7,238 nt of DNA from M3007 sp035299505 (GTDB lineage Bacteria > Bacteroidota > Bacteroidia > Chitinophagales > Saprospiraceae). Positions 1 through 6,526 of the stretch are shown here, in pieces. The position numbers were made by a program, and so were the translations under genes. The notes under the pieces are model-generated. The model searched no databases. It was not told the origin of the DNA and saw nothing but the letters and a program-made list of their open reading frames with translations. The first letter of the stretch is position 1, and each line of letters opens with the position of its first letter. The stretch covers positions 1 to 7,238 of the forward strand of contig DATGWL010000095.1 of NCBI GenBank assembly GCA_035299505.1. Direction: 5' to 3'.

Positions 1-88
1 TGTAGTGCTCAAGGCTTTTCGATCCGTTCAGAACCTCCTCAACAACTCGCTTTTTAAACTCGTCCGAGTAGTGGTTTACTTTTTTCAT
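1..88 (-). CDS. IS3-family OrfA-like transposase, N-terminal fragment cut by window edge
   Basis: Reading the minus strand from the ATG at 88 gives 29 codons plus one base before the window ends, beginning MKKVNHYSDEFKKRVVEEVL. The 'YSdEFKxRVVeEVL' pattern followed by a short gap is the first helix of the helix-turn-helix domain (Transposase_8 type) found at the start of IS3-family OrfA proteins, which bind the element's ends and are usually joined to the DDE catalytic OrfB by programmed frameshifting. The start is supported by AGGA at 97-94, five bases upstream of the ATG, one of the few convincing Shine-Dalgarno sites in this window. The catalytic part is outside the window, so activity cannot be judged. 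The family call rests on 29 residues only; IS1-, IS66- or IS630-type helix-turn-helix openings are less likely alternatives. Confidence 0.72.
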   Translation of the reverse strand, partial: MKKVNHYSDEFKKRVVEEVLNGSKSLEHY

Positions 89-90
89 CT

Positions 91-137
91 TTGTCCTGTT
101 TTATGTTTACTTTTCGTGTAAACCTATTTTAGGACAA
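91..137 (-). promoter_or_regulatory. Nested dyad covering the transposase ribosome binding site
   Basis: On the plus strand the arms are TTGTCCT (91-97) and AGGACAA (131-137), enclosing GTTTAC (105-110) and GTAAAC (118-123). All three spacers (98-104, 111-117, 124-130) are exactly 7 bases, so the dyad is symmetric about position 114. On the minus-strand transcript the distal AGGACAA (97-91) contains the Shine-Dalgarno AGGA of the transposase. In a transcript entering from the restriction gene it could pair with TTGTCCT near the element tip. Such sequestration is established for other insertion sequences (IS10, IS50) as protection against read-through. Its use here is inference; the dyad could instead be a transposase or repressor binding site. 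Confidence 0.5.
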
Positions 138-160
138 GTCACATATTCAACTTTTCAAAT

Positions 161-3100
161 TTAGCCACCCTCCACTATCGCAATCTCCTCCTCCGTTAGC
201 CCATACAACCCATACACCAGCGCATCAATCTCCGCCTCCAAAGCCGTAGTGTCTGCCTGAGGGTCGGATTGCTTGGCGGCGAGGATGCGGGATACCAAAT
301 TATCCAATTGCAATTTGCCGTTTGAAATTTTTGGTATTGGCACAGTTTCAACATAGGCTTTTGACATTGAAAAATAGCCTCCCCTCATTTTGGAGACTAT
401 GGCGCTTAAGCAAAATTTTATTACCTTGGAATTTAATATTCCAAGGAGGCTATGATCCTTTATTGGACAAAAAAAGGTCGTTTTGTTTAAATAAATTCCT
501 TTGTCGACATAGCAAAATTGATTCTCATTGGATGTCTCTGGCCAAACGATTTTCATTTCTTCAAATTCAGTAAAGTAACTTGCTGCACAACGTTGAAGTG
601 CGTACCATTCATATCTGATTCCCGTTTCAGCAACATTTCTCTTCTCTAATTGAGTTCTAAATTTCAATAAATATTGATATACACTTGAATATCTTTTTTG
701 AAACTCGCTTTCTGCAATTTCAGAAGATCCTGAAATATTCACATCTTGATGCAAAGGGAAATGCCAAGGGATAAATAATATAAACTGTTCGGTTTTATGC
801 AAGTTCTGGAACTTTTTTATTTCTTTTCCTGATAAAAACGGCTTTATCACCTCCGCACTTCTCGCATCCTCTGCGATCAACCGATCCCTGGTGGCAGCGT
901 CAATCACAAAAGCTTCGTTCAAGCCGGTTTTGATCCCATAGTAGATTTTTCCCTGCACATATTCCCCCAGCGGAGTACCCGCTGCACGCAGTTTGTCGAG
1001 CAGTTGCTGCACGCCCTGATTGCTCAGCGTCCAGCCGGAATTACTCAGGCTTTCGAGGCTCACGGAAAATGCATTGCTGCGGATGTATTCGCTCAAAGAG
1101 CGCTCGTACGTCAGGGTGTTCACGGTGACTGCCGGGAAAACAGGCCGCGCTTCCGCCCGGCTCATCTCGAAAATGCAGGGGTAGGTAGTAGCCTCCTCAA
1201 ATACAGGCAAATCGCCAAAATCGCTGATACCTTCTATGCGCTGGCGTTTTACAAACTGTCGTAGTTTGTCGCCGTAGCCGGCCCGCATCCATTTGTTCGG
1301 CAGGATGTAGCTGAATTGGCCGCCTGGGCGGAGGATGTTCATGCCGCGCTCCACGAAATACACGTAGAGATCGGCGGTGCCGGCAAAAGTTTCAAAAACA
1401 GTCTGGAAATGAGGCTTGAAAGCTGCCAGCTCTTCCTGACGGATATACGGCGGATTCCCCAGCACCACATCAAACCCCACATATTCGCCCTTATCATCCA
1501 ATACTTCCGGAAATTCAAACCGCCACTCAAACGAATTGCGGTACAGCGGGCCACTTTTGTATTCCTCGAGCTTGCGTTCCAATTCCGCAATTTCGGCATT
1601 CAGTTTGGCCTTTTCCTTTTTGATGGTTTCGGGGTCTTTTTTGGCTTCGCCAAAAAGGTCCAGGTTATTGTCGAGCAACACCAACTGACCTCTTTTGGGT
1701 GATAGCGCCTTATTGAACGGGTTGCGGTTGAACACTGCTTGCCGGAACTCGTCTTTGATCTTTTGGATAAAAGTGCGGAGTTCTTCTTTGCCGTCTTTGG
1801 TGCGTACATTTTTATAGGCTTGCACCGCCAGCAGGTAGTCGGCATGACTGAATTTTTGCTTCTTAAACACGTCCGACAAATCCTCATCCAGCGCAAACCG
1901 GCTCACCAGCGAGTTTCCGGATTTAATATTGATGTCAATATTCGGCAGCGTTTCAAGGCGCTGGTATTTGCTTTCGGAGGTAAAATAGGCGTGTTTCAGG
2001 AGTTCTATCCACAAGCGCAACCGGCAGATCATCACCGATTTGGGGTTTATATCCACCCCGAACAGGCAGTTTTCAATCAGTGTTTGTTTTTCTGTAAACA
2101 GGGCTTCCTGAATGCGCTGGGACGAAGTGTTGCCAGGTTGGTATTCAATGGGCTGGTCGGTATTGGCGTCCGTGAGGATCAATTCATCATTGCCAACTAC
2201 GGCATTGATGGTCAGCAGTTTGCCATCTGCGTCGCAGAGTATGCCAAGGTCGCTTTTGATGGCAATGAGTTCATTGAGGGCACTTACAAGGAAGTGTCCG
2301 CTGCCCACCGCCGGGTCGCAAATGCGCAGGTGGTTGATGATGGCATTAGCTTCCTTAATCGGCGTTTTATGGCGTATCAGTTCGTTGTGCAGGTCGGTTT
2401 CTACATTGGCGCAATCCCAGCCAAAGCGTTCGTTGAATTTTTGCAGAACGGCACGGCGCAGGGTTTCCCGGCACATGTACATGGTTATAAAGCCGGGTGT
2501 AAAGAACGAGCCGTCGCGGTATCCGTTTATTTTTTCAAAGATGAGGCCCAGTACGGAGGCATTGATAACGGCCCGGTTTTCGGCCTGTATCCGGGCTTTG
2601 GCGTCGCTGCTGAAGTCGTAGGCGTCGAGAAACGCAAAGAGATAAGCCAAGGTGGTCATCTCTTTGGGCGCATTGGCGTTTTGCTGTAATACAGAATTAG
2701 GCAGTACCGGCATGGTAAGCCGGTCTGATAAAGAAGAGACGCGCAGGGTACGGCGTTCCAGCTCCGTTTGTTCAAACAGCGAACTATTCAGGTAGGGAAT
2801 GTTGTGGAACTTTTTCTGCACCGATTCGCGGCGTTCACCTTCCGGAACGGCCAGTACGTGGAAGAACAGTTCGTTGAGTTCATCGTAGTCCTTAACCCTT
2901 TCCACCGTAAGCAAGCGCTCTGAACCGCCTCTCCAGCGGAGCAGTTGACCTTCAAGCAATTTCAGGAACAAAATGCGGTTGAGCCAGGTGATACAGAGCT
3001 CCAGGGCAATGCTAAAGCGCTGATATTCAGGTGTGTCGCCAAACTGATCCAGGCCGGTTGCATCTCTCCATACGCCGCTGACTTCCAGTTCGGAAAGGGT

Positions 3101-3967
3101 ATTTTCAAGCAAACTACCTTCGCAGCGGCGTTTGGAAGCCCGGTCTATGATCTTTTTCCCCCCTTCTTTCACTTCCTCAAGGCCCAGGATATACAGCAGT
3201 TCGTCGTAGAACTGTTTATTCAGGGCATTGCTGTCGTTGGCAAACGCTTTTTTGAGCAAATGCTGAGGCGACAGAATTTTGTATAAATCGAGCAGTAATT
3301 CGTCGTCGTTGGGGTCCTGGTTAGTAGCAGCTGTGGCGTAATCGCGCAGGTCGAAGGTGCAGCAGCGCAGTTCCGGCAGTTCCTTTTCAAAAAACGGCGC
3401 GGCAATTTCTCTGTAGAACCAATCGGTGATACCGGTGCCCATCCGGCCCTCTTTCCAATCAGCATATTGCTTCAGCAATTTTTGGTTAGCGTAGATATGT
3501 CGCTCAAAATCAGCAGCATCAAAAATGTACCAGGTATGGATATTGTTGATGACCAGGTGTCGAATCTCTTTGTTTTCGCCACCGCTTCGTTCATTCAGGT
3601 AATAACGAAGCAATTCGTGAAGCGCCTTGCCATTTGGTTTGTCAGGCGAGATCATTTCCGATTTATTGCCCGGCTTTTTTGTTTCAATAATGACCCCGAC
3701 CGAGTCTTTGGCTGTGCGGCCATTATGGATCACCAGATCCTGACGATCTTTGGTATTGACAAAATGTTCTTCGCGGTAGAAAGCAGCTTTGAGGAAATCA
3801 GAAACGATATTTTTGAGGTGTTCTTCACTTTCTGCTGCAGAATGGTCCAGGTGTTCGAGCAGTATTGATAGTTCTGATCTAAACCGTTCGAGTTTGCCGC
3901 GTTCGACATTTTGAGCGCGGTAGGCTGGCTGAAGTGTTTTAGATATGGTCTGGGCGAGGAGTTTCAT
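161..3967 (-). CDS. Type IIG restriction enzyme: fused nuclease, N6-adenine DNA methyltransferase and specificity domain (Eco57I-like)
   Basis: This 1268-residue protein should both cut and methylate DNA at its recognition site as one polypeptide, using S-adenosylmethionine. Near the N-terminus, D77 (RQDLVI) followed by E95-T-K97 (VIIETKKPG) fits a PD-(D/E)xK nuclease. The methyltransferase shows motif I DPAVGSGHF (551-559), LFGVDINP (635-642) and the catalytic motif IV NPPY (838-841), typical of N6-adenine enzymes. A charged, probably coiled-coil insert lies at about 774-806. Residues about 960-1215 resemble a TaqI-like target recognition region, and the tail LVYGLYGLTEEEIAIVE is common in this family. 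The frame is also open from a TTG at 4003, but the ATG at 3967 (MKLLAQTISK) is preferred; neither has a good Shine-Dalgarno. A weak -7-like TATTATTG lies at 3997-3990. No separate methylase or specificity gene is adjacent, as expected for IIG. BREX PglX is the main alternative, but the nuclease motif and the lack of other BREX genes here speak against it. The recognition sequence cannot be predicted. Confidence 0.88.
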   Translation of the reverse strand: MKLLAQTISKTLQPAYRAQNVERGKLERFRSELSILLEHLDHSAAESEEHLKNIVSDFLKAAFYREEHFVNTKDRQDLVIHNGRTAKDSVGVIIETKKPGNKSEMISPDKPNGKALHELLRYYLNERSGGENKEIRHLVINNIHTWYIFDAADFERHIYANQKLLKQYADWKEGRMGTGITDWFYREIAAPFFEKELPELRCCTFDLRDYATAATNQDPNDDELLLDLYKILSPQHLLKKAFANDSNALNKQFYDELLYILGLEEVKEGGKKIIDRASKRRCEGSLLENTLSELEVSGVWRDATGLDQFGDTPEYQRFSIALELCITWLNRILFLKLLEGQLLRWRGGSERLLTVERVKDYDELNELFFHVLAVPEGERRESVQKKFHNIPYLNSSLFEQTELERRTLRVSSLSDRLTMPVLPNSVLQQNANAPKEMTTLAYLFAFLDAYDFSSDAKARIQAENRAVINASVLGLIFEKINGYRDGSFFTPGFITMYMCRETLRRAVLQKFNERFGWDCANVETDLHNELIRHKTPIKEANAIINHLRICDPAVGSGHFLVSALNELIAIKSDLGILCDADGKLLTINAVVGNDELILTDANTDQPIEYQPGNTSSQRIQEALFTEKQTLIENCLFGVDINPKSVMICRLRLWIELLKHAYFTSESKYQRLETLPNIDINIKSGNSLVSRFALDEDLSDVFKKQKFSHADYLLAVQAYKNVRTKDGKEELRTFIQKIKDEFRQAVFNRNPFNKALSPKRGQLVLLDNNLDLFGEAKKDPETIKKEKAKLNAEIAELERKLEEYKSGPLYRNSFEWRFEFPEVLDDKGEYVGFDVVLGNPPYIRQEELAAFKPHFQTVFETFAGTADLYVYFVERGMNILRPGGQFSYILPNKWMRAGYGDKLRQFVKRQRIEGISDFGDLPVFEEATTYPCIFEMSRAEARPVFPAVTVNTLTYERSLSEYIRSNAFSVSLESLSNSGWTLSNQGVQQLLDKLRAAGTPLGEYVQGKIYYGIKTGLNEAFVIDAATRDRLIAEDARSAEVIKPFLSGKEIKKFQNLHKTEQFILFIPWHFPLHQDVNISGSSEIAESEFQKRYSSVYQYLLKFRTQLEKRNVAETGIRYEWYALQRCAASYFTEFEEMKIVWPETSNENQFCYVDKGIYLNKTTFFCPIKDHSLLGILNSKVIKFCLSAIVSKMRGGYFSMSKAYVETVPIPKISNGKLQLDNLVSRILAAKQSDPQADTTALEAEIDALVYGLYGLTEEEIAIVEGG
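300..840 (-). other. Low-GC island within the specificity region of the restriction gene
   Basis: Hand counts in 60-base blocks give 35, 37, 35, 30, 37, 37, 23, 35 and 30% GC from 301 to 840. The blocks directly on each side (241-300 and 841-900) are both about 58%. The low-GC stretch encodes about residues 1043-1222, the C-terminal part of the target recognition region. The reading frame is intact throughout, and the C-terminal motif after it returns to high GC. The sharp edges at domain boundaries suggest that this segment was replaced by recombination with a more AT-rich relative, changing DNA specificity. Relaxed composition of a fast-evolving domain is the simpler alternative. Confidence 0.7.
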
Positions 3968-4042
3968 GGATTCGAAATGGTTTGCAGGGCAATAATAGGG
4001 CAATTTTTTTTCTTTGACATGCTCTTGAAAATAAGACGCAGC

Positions 4043-4081
4043 AAAAAAACAGGCCTCCCCAACCGCTGCCGGGAAGACCTG
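4043..4081 (-). terminator. Intrinsic terminator downstream of katG
   Basis: On the minus strand an 11-bp stem pairs 4081-4071 with 4060-4050 (nine Watson-Crick pairs and two G-U pairs) around a 10-base loop, followed immediately by seven T residues (4049-4043). It begins 22 bases past the katG stop codon and ends 75 bp before the start of the restriction gene. It should therefore end katG transcription and insulate the restriction gene from peroxide induction. The plus strand lacks a T-tract after the stem, so it acts in one direction only. Confidence 0.9.
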
Positions 4082-4103
4082 TCGAACATTGAGCTAAACG
4101 TAA

Positions 4104-6308
4104 TTACTTCACATCAAAACGATCCAGATCCATCACTTTGGCCCAGGCTGCGGCAAAGTCTTTCACCAGCTTCGCCTGGCCATCAGCGCAGCCGTACACT
4201 TCGGCAATGGCGCGCAACTCGGTGTTGGAACCAAAAATCAGGTCCACCCGGGAGCCAATCCATTTCAGATCGCCCGTTTTGCGGTCTCGGCCTTCAAACA
4301 GATCCTGGGTGTCTGACAAGGCTTTCCAGGTAATGCCCATGTCGAGCAAATTCAAAAAGAAATCATTGCTCAACACGCCCGGACGCTTGGTGAACACGCC
4401 CGTCTGGGAGCCGTCGTAGTTGGCGCCCAGTACGCGCATACCGCCTACCAGCACCGTCATTTCCGGCGCGGTGAGGGTGAGAAGCTGCGCCTTGTCCACC
4501 AGCAGATTTTCTGCTTTTACCGGCATGTGTGGCTTGGCATAGTTGCGGAAGCCATCGGCCAGCGGGTGCAGTACCTGGAAGGATTCCACATCGGTTTGCT
4601 CCTGGGTGGCATCCGTGCGGCCAGGGGTGAAAGGCACCGTCACCGGATGACCGGCATCTTTAGCGGCTTTTTCCACCGCAGCGCAGCCGCCCAGCACGAT
4701 CATATCGGCCAGCGAGATCTGTTTGCCGCCTTTGTTGGCAGCATTAAAATCAGCCTGAATGGCTTCCAGTTTTTGCAATACTGCTGCCAGTTGCGCCGGG
4801 TTGTTCACGGCCCAGTCTTTTTGCGGAGCCAAACGAATGCGTGCGCCATTGGCGCCGCCGCGCTTGTCGGAACCACGGAAGGTAGAGGCTGAGGCCCATG
4901 CGGTAGATATCAATTGAGATACGGTGAGGCCGGAAGACAGGATTTTACCTTTGAGGGCTTCCACGTCCTGCGCATCCACCAGCGGGTGGTTTACGGCTGG
5001 TACCGGATCCTGCCAGATCAGTTCCTCAGCCGGTACTTCCGGACCCAGGTAGCGGGCGCGCGGACCCATGTCGCGGTGGGTCAGTTTGAACCAGGCGCGG
5101 GCAAAGGCGTCGGCAAACTCGTCAGGATTTTCAAAGAAACGACGGGAGACTTTCTCATACGCCGGGTCCATACGCAAGGCCAGGTCGGTGGTAAGCATCA
5201 CCGGCGTGTGGCGTTTGGCCGGGTCGTGGGCATCGGGTACTGTTCCTGCGCCGGCGCCGTTTTTAGGCACCCACTGATGAGCGCCTGCCGGGCTCTTGGT
5301 GAGCTCCCATTCAAATCCGAACAGGTTTTCGAAGAAGTTGTTGCTCCATTTGGTTGGCGTGGTGGTCCAGGCGCCTTCCAGACCGGAAGTGATGGTGTCG
5401 CCGGCATTTCCTTTGCCGTAGGTGTTTCTCCAGCCGGTGCTCATCTCTTCAATGCCGGCAGCAGCTGGTTCGCGGCCCACGTATTTGCCCGGATCGGCAG
5501 CGCCGTGGGTTTTACCAAAGGTGTGTCCGCCGGCAATCAAGGCCACGGTTTCCTCATCGTTCATGGCCATCCTTCCGAACGTTTCCCTGATATCGCGCGC
5601 AGCAGCCAGTGGATCAGGGTTGCCGTTGGGGCCTTCCGGATTCACATAAATCAAGCCCATCTGCACAGCGCCCAGCGGATTTTCCAACTGGCGGTCGCCG
5701 GAGTAACGCTTGTCGCCCAGCCACTCGGTTTCAGAGCCCCAGTAGATGTCTTCTTCCGGCTCCCACACGTCGGCGCGGCCGCCGCCAAAACCAAAGGTTT
5801 TGAAGCCCATGGATTCCAGGGCGCAGTTGCCTGCCAGGATCATGAGGTCGGCCCAGGAGAGGTTTCTGCCGTATTTCTGTTTCACCGGCCAAAGCAGCAA
5901 ACGCGCCTTGTCGAGGTTGGCATTATCCGGCCAGGAGTTCAGTGGTGCAAAACGCTGGGTACCGGAGCCGCCGCCGCCACGACCGTCGTGAATACGGTAG
6001 GTGCCTGCGCTGTGCCAGGCCATACGGATAAAAAATGGACCATAGTGACCATAATCAGCCGGCCACCAGTCCTGAGAGTTGGTCATCACTTCAATGATAT
6101 CAGCCTTTACCGCCTTCAAATCAAGCGATTTGAAAGCTTCGGCATAATCAAAGTCTTCGTCCATAGGGTTGGAAAGCGAAGAGTTCTGACGCAGAATACT
6201 CAGATTCAACTGATTGGGCCACCAGTCGCGGTTAGAGGTGCCTCCTCCGGCCACGTATTTCAGCATACCGCTGGAGAAGGGACATTTGGCAGTGCCATTA
6301 TTTTCCAT
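4104..6308 (-). CDS. katG: Catalase-peroxidase
   Basis: This 734-residue bifunctional heme enzyme breaks down H2O2 to water and oxygen and also oxidises organic donors with peroxide; it is normally cytoplasmic. Length is typical of the family (about 720-750). Visible active-site residues are distal R95, W98 and H99 (IRMAWHSAG), proximal H262 (AGGHTFGKTHG), W314 (LEGAWTTTP) and D375 (LTTDLALRMDP). The Trp-Tyr-Met adduct needed for catalase activity is W98-Y221-M247. S308 matches the serine known as S315 in M. tuberculosis, and R419 matches its mobile arginine. The second, non-heme-binding half (about 430-734) is complete. The ATG at 6308 (MENNGTAKCPFSSGML) is chosen: the frame stays open to a TTG at 6398, but that extension would translate the leader hairpin and is not family-like. 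There is no Shine-Dalgarno, only an A-rich leader. The gene diverges from oxyR across 218 bp and is expected to be OxyR-activated. Confidence 0.98.
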   Translation of the reverse strand: MENNGTAKCPFSSGMLKYVAGGGTSNRDWWPNQLNLSILRQNSSLSNPMDEDFDYAEAFKSLDLKAVKADIIEVMTNSQDWWPADYGHYGPFFIRMAWHSAGTYRIHDGRGGGGSGTQRFAPLNSWPDNANLDKARLLLWPVKQKYGRNLSWADLMILAGNCALESMGFKTFGFGGGRADVWEPEEDIYWGSETEWLGDKRYSGDRQLENPLGAVQMGLIYVNPEGPNGNPDPLAAARDIRETFGRMAMNDEETVALIAGGHTFGKTHGAADPGKYVGREPAAAGIEEMSTGWRNTYGKGNAGDTITSGLEGAWTTTPTKWSNNFFENLFGFEWELTKSPAGAHQWVPKNGAGAGTVPDAHDPAKRHTPVMLTTDLALRMDPAYEKVSRRFFENPDEFADAFARAWFKLTHRDMGPRARYLGPEVPAEELIWQDPVPAVNHPLVDAQDVEALKGKILSSGLTVSQLISTAWASASTFRGSDKRGGANGARIRLAPQKDWAVNNPAQLAAVLQKLEAIQADFNAANKGGKQISLADMIVLGGCAAVEKAAKDAGHPVTVPFTPGRTDATQEQTDVESFQVLHPLADGFRNYAKPHMPVKAENLLVDKAQLLTLTAPEMTVLVGGMRVLGANYDGSQTGVFTKRPGVLSNDFFLNLLDMGITWKALSDTQDLFEGRDRKTGDLKWIGSRVDLIFGSNTELRAIAEVYGCADGQAKLVKDFAAAWAKVMDLDRFDVK

Positions 6309-6343
6309 GTTTTGTATAGTTAGGATGGTTAAAGTAGTGATTT

Positions 6344-6384
6344 TTTTAGTGACGGGGTGACTGCCAGTCACCCCGTCACTAAAA
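6344..6384. repeat. 19-bp perfect inverted repeat in the katG leader
   Basis: Arms 6344-6362 and 6366-6384 are perfect reverse complements around the 3-base spacer GCC. Each arm itself carries two copies of the pentamer GTGAC (or GTCAC) separated by GGG (or CCC). It begins 36 bp upstream of the katG ATG, and with the candidate promoter at 6416-6446 it would lie in the mRNA leader as a very stable hairpin. In both directions the T residues precede the stem and A residues follow it, so it is not a normal terminator. It could be a leader structure affecting mRNA stability or translation, a protein-binding site, or a REP-like dispersed palindrome. Confidence 0.85.
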
Positions 6385-6415
6385 CGCGAACCCGACAAAT
6401 TTCAGATCCACCCCA

Positions 6416-6446
6416 CAAAGAAACGATGATTCGAATCATAAGCAAA
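6416..6446 (-). promoter_or_regulatory. Candidate katG promoter
   Basis: On the minus strand TTTG (6446-6443) is followed after exactly 19 bases by TTTCTTTG (6423-6416). This matches the Bacteroidota -33 TTTG / -7 TAnnTTTG arrangement with one mismatch in the -7 element. Transcription would start near 6410, giving a leader of about 100 bases that contains the large hairpin. The OxyR-type box lies just upstream, as expected for an activated promoter. Start-site mapping is not available from sequence alone. Confidence 0.5.
6426..6439. promoter_or_regulatory. 14-bp perfect palindrome, candidate operator in katG promoter
   Basis: ATGATTCGAATCAT reads the same on both strands, with its centre between 6432 and 6433. 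It sits wholly inside the 19-bp spacer between the candidate -33 and -7 elements of katG, where a bound dimer would block RNA polymerase. It does not match the OxyR pattern. Its half sites loosely recall Fur/PerR-type boxes, but not closely enough to name a regulator. Confidence 0.45.
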
Positions 6447-6482
6447 GCTGATTTTATCTATTATTCTATAGGTAAAAACTAT
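6447..6482. promoter_or_regulatory. OxyR-type binding site shared by katG and oxyR
   Basis: On the plus strand 6468-6482 reads ATAGGTAAAAACTAT, a full match to the OxyR dimer element ATAGntnnnanCTAT and to the LysR-family T-N11-A rule. A third tetramer, CTAT, lies at 6458-6461, separated by 6 bases rather than the canonical 7, and the fourth position (6447-6450) is degenerate. The perfect half is centred near 6475, about -65 from the predicted katG start, the usual activating position for LysR-type regulators. It also abuts the oxyR -7 element, which fits autorepression. Confidence 0.72.
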
Positions 6483-6489
6483 AACTTTG
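6482..6489 (+). promoter_or_regulatory. Candidate oxyR promoter -7 element
   Basis: TAACTTTG is an exact match to the Bacteroidota -7 consensus TAnnTTTG. No TTTG is seen at the expected -33 position (about 6459-6462). Transcription would begin near 6495, leaving a leader of roughly 30 bases before the oxyR ATG. The first base overlaps the last base of the OxyR-type box, so bound regulator would compete with RNA polymerase. Confidence 0.5.
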
Positions 6490-6526
6490 CCCAGTCAATT
6501 AAGTCGTGTAGTGACGACATTTTTGT

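Larger units (their letters stand above)
1..141 (-). mobile_element. 5' end of an insertion sequence (probable IS3 family), rest outside window
   Basis: The transposase start at 88 is preceded by a short leader that ends near 141. Read on the minus strand, the proposed tip begins TGACTTGTCC, with the TG start common to IS3-family ends. The other terminal repeat and the target-site duplication cannot be seen, so the exact boundary (141, give or take a few bases) is provisional. The element stops about 20 bp from the stop codon of the restriction gene and is transcribed in the same direction. No terminator for the restriction gene is visible in that gap, so its transcript probably runs into the element. 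The insertion may have displaced the gene's own 3' flank. Confidence 0.6.

Noticed and set aside
424..446. 9-bp inverted repeat with a 5-base loop inside the restriction gene
   Set aside because: It lies in coding sequence for a conserved-looking LLGILNSKV stretch, has no T-tract, and is plausible by chance in AT-rich coding DNA.
1739..2689. Plus-strand open frame of 316 codons and several shorter ones opposite the restriction gene
   Set aside because: They are shadows of the coding strand, whose frame contains the conserved methyltransferase motifs; no independent start signals or domains are seen.
161..3967. BREX PglX or a type I/III subunit as identity of the large methyltransferase
   Set aside because: An N-terminal nuclease motif and a C-terminal recognition region are on one chain, and no partner genes are present in the window.
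3968..4003. Start of the restriction gene at the TTG at 4003
   Set aside because: The 12 extra residues do not resemble the family start, whereas the ATG at 3967 opens with a plausible helical N-terminus; the TTG cannot be fully excluded.
4914..6323. Long plus-strand open frame of 469 codons opposite katG, plus smaller plus-strand frames at 4527-4892 and 5422-5991
   Set aside because: They lie antisense to an unmistakable katG, have no recognisable domains and arise from the codon bias of the GC-rich minus-strand gene.
6309..6398. N-terminal extension of katG to a TTG at 6398
   Set aside because: It would translate the 19-bp hairpin and a non-conserved leader; KatG proteins of this type start near the ATG at 6308.
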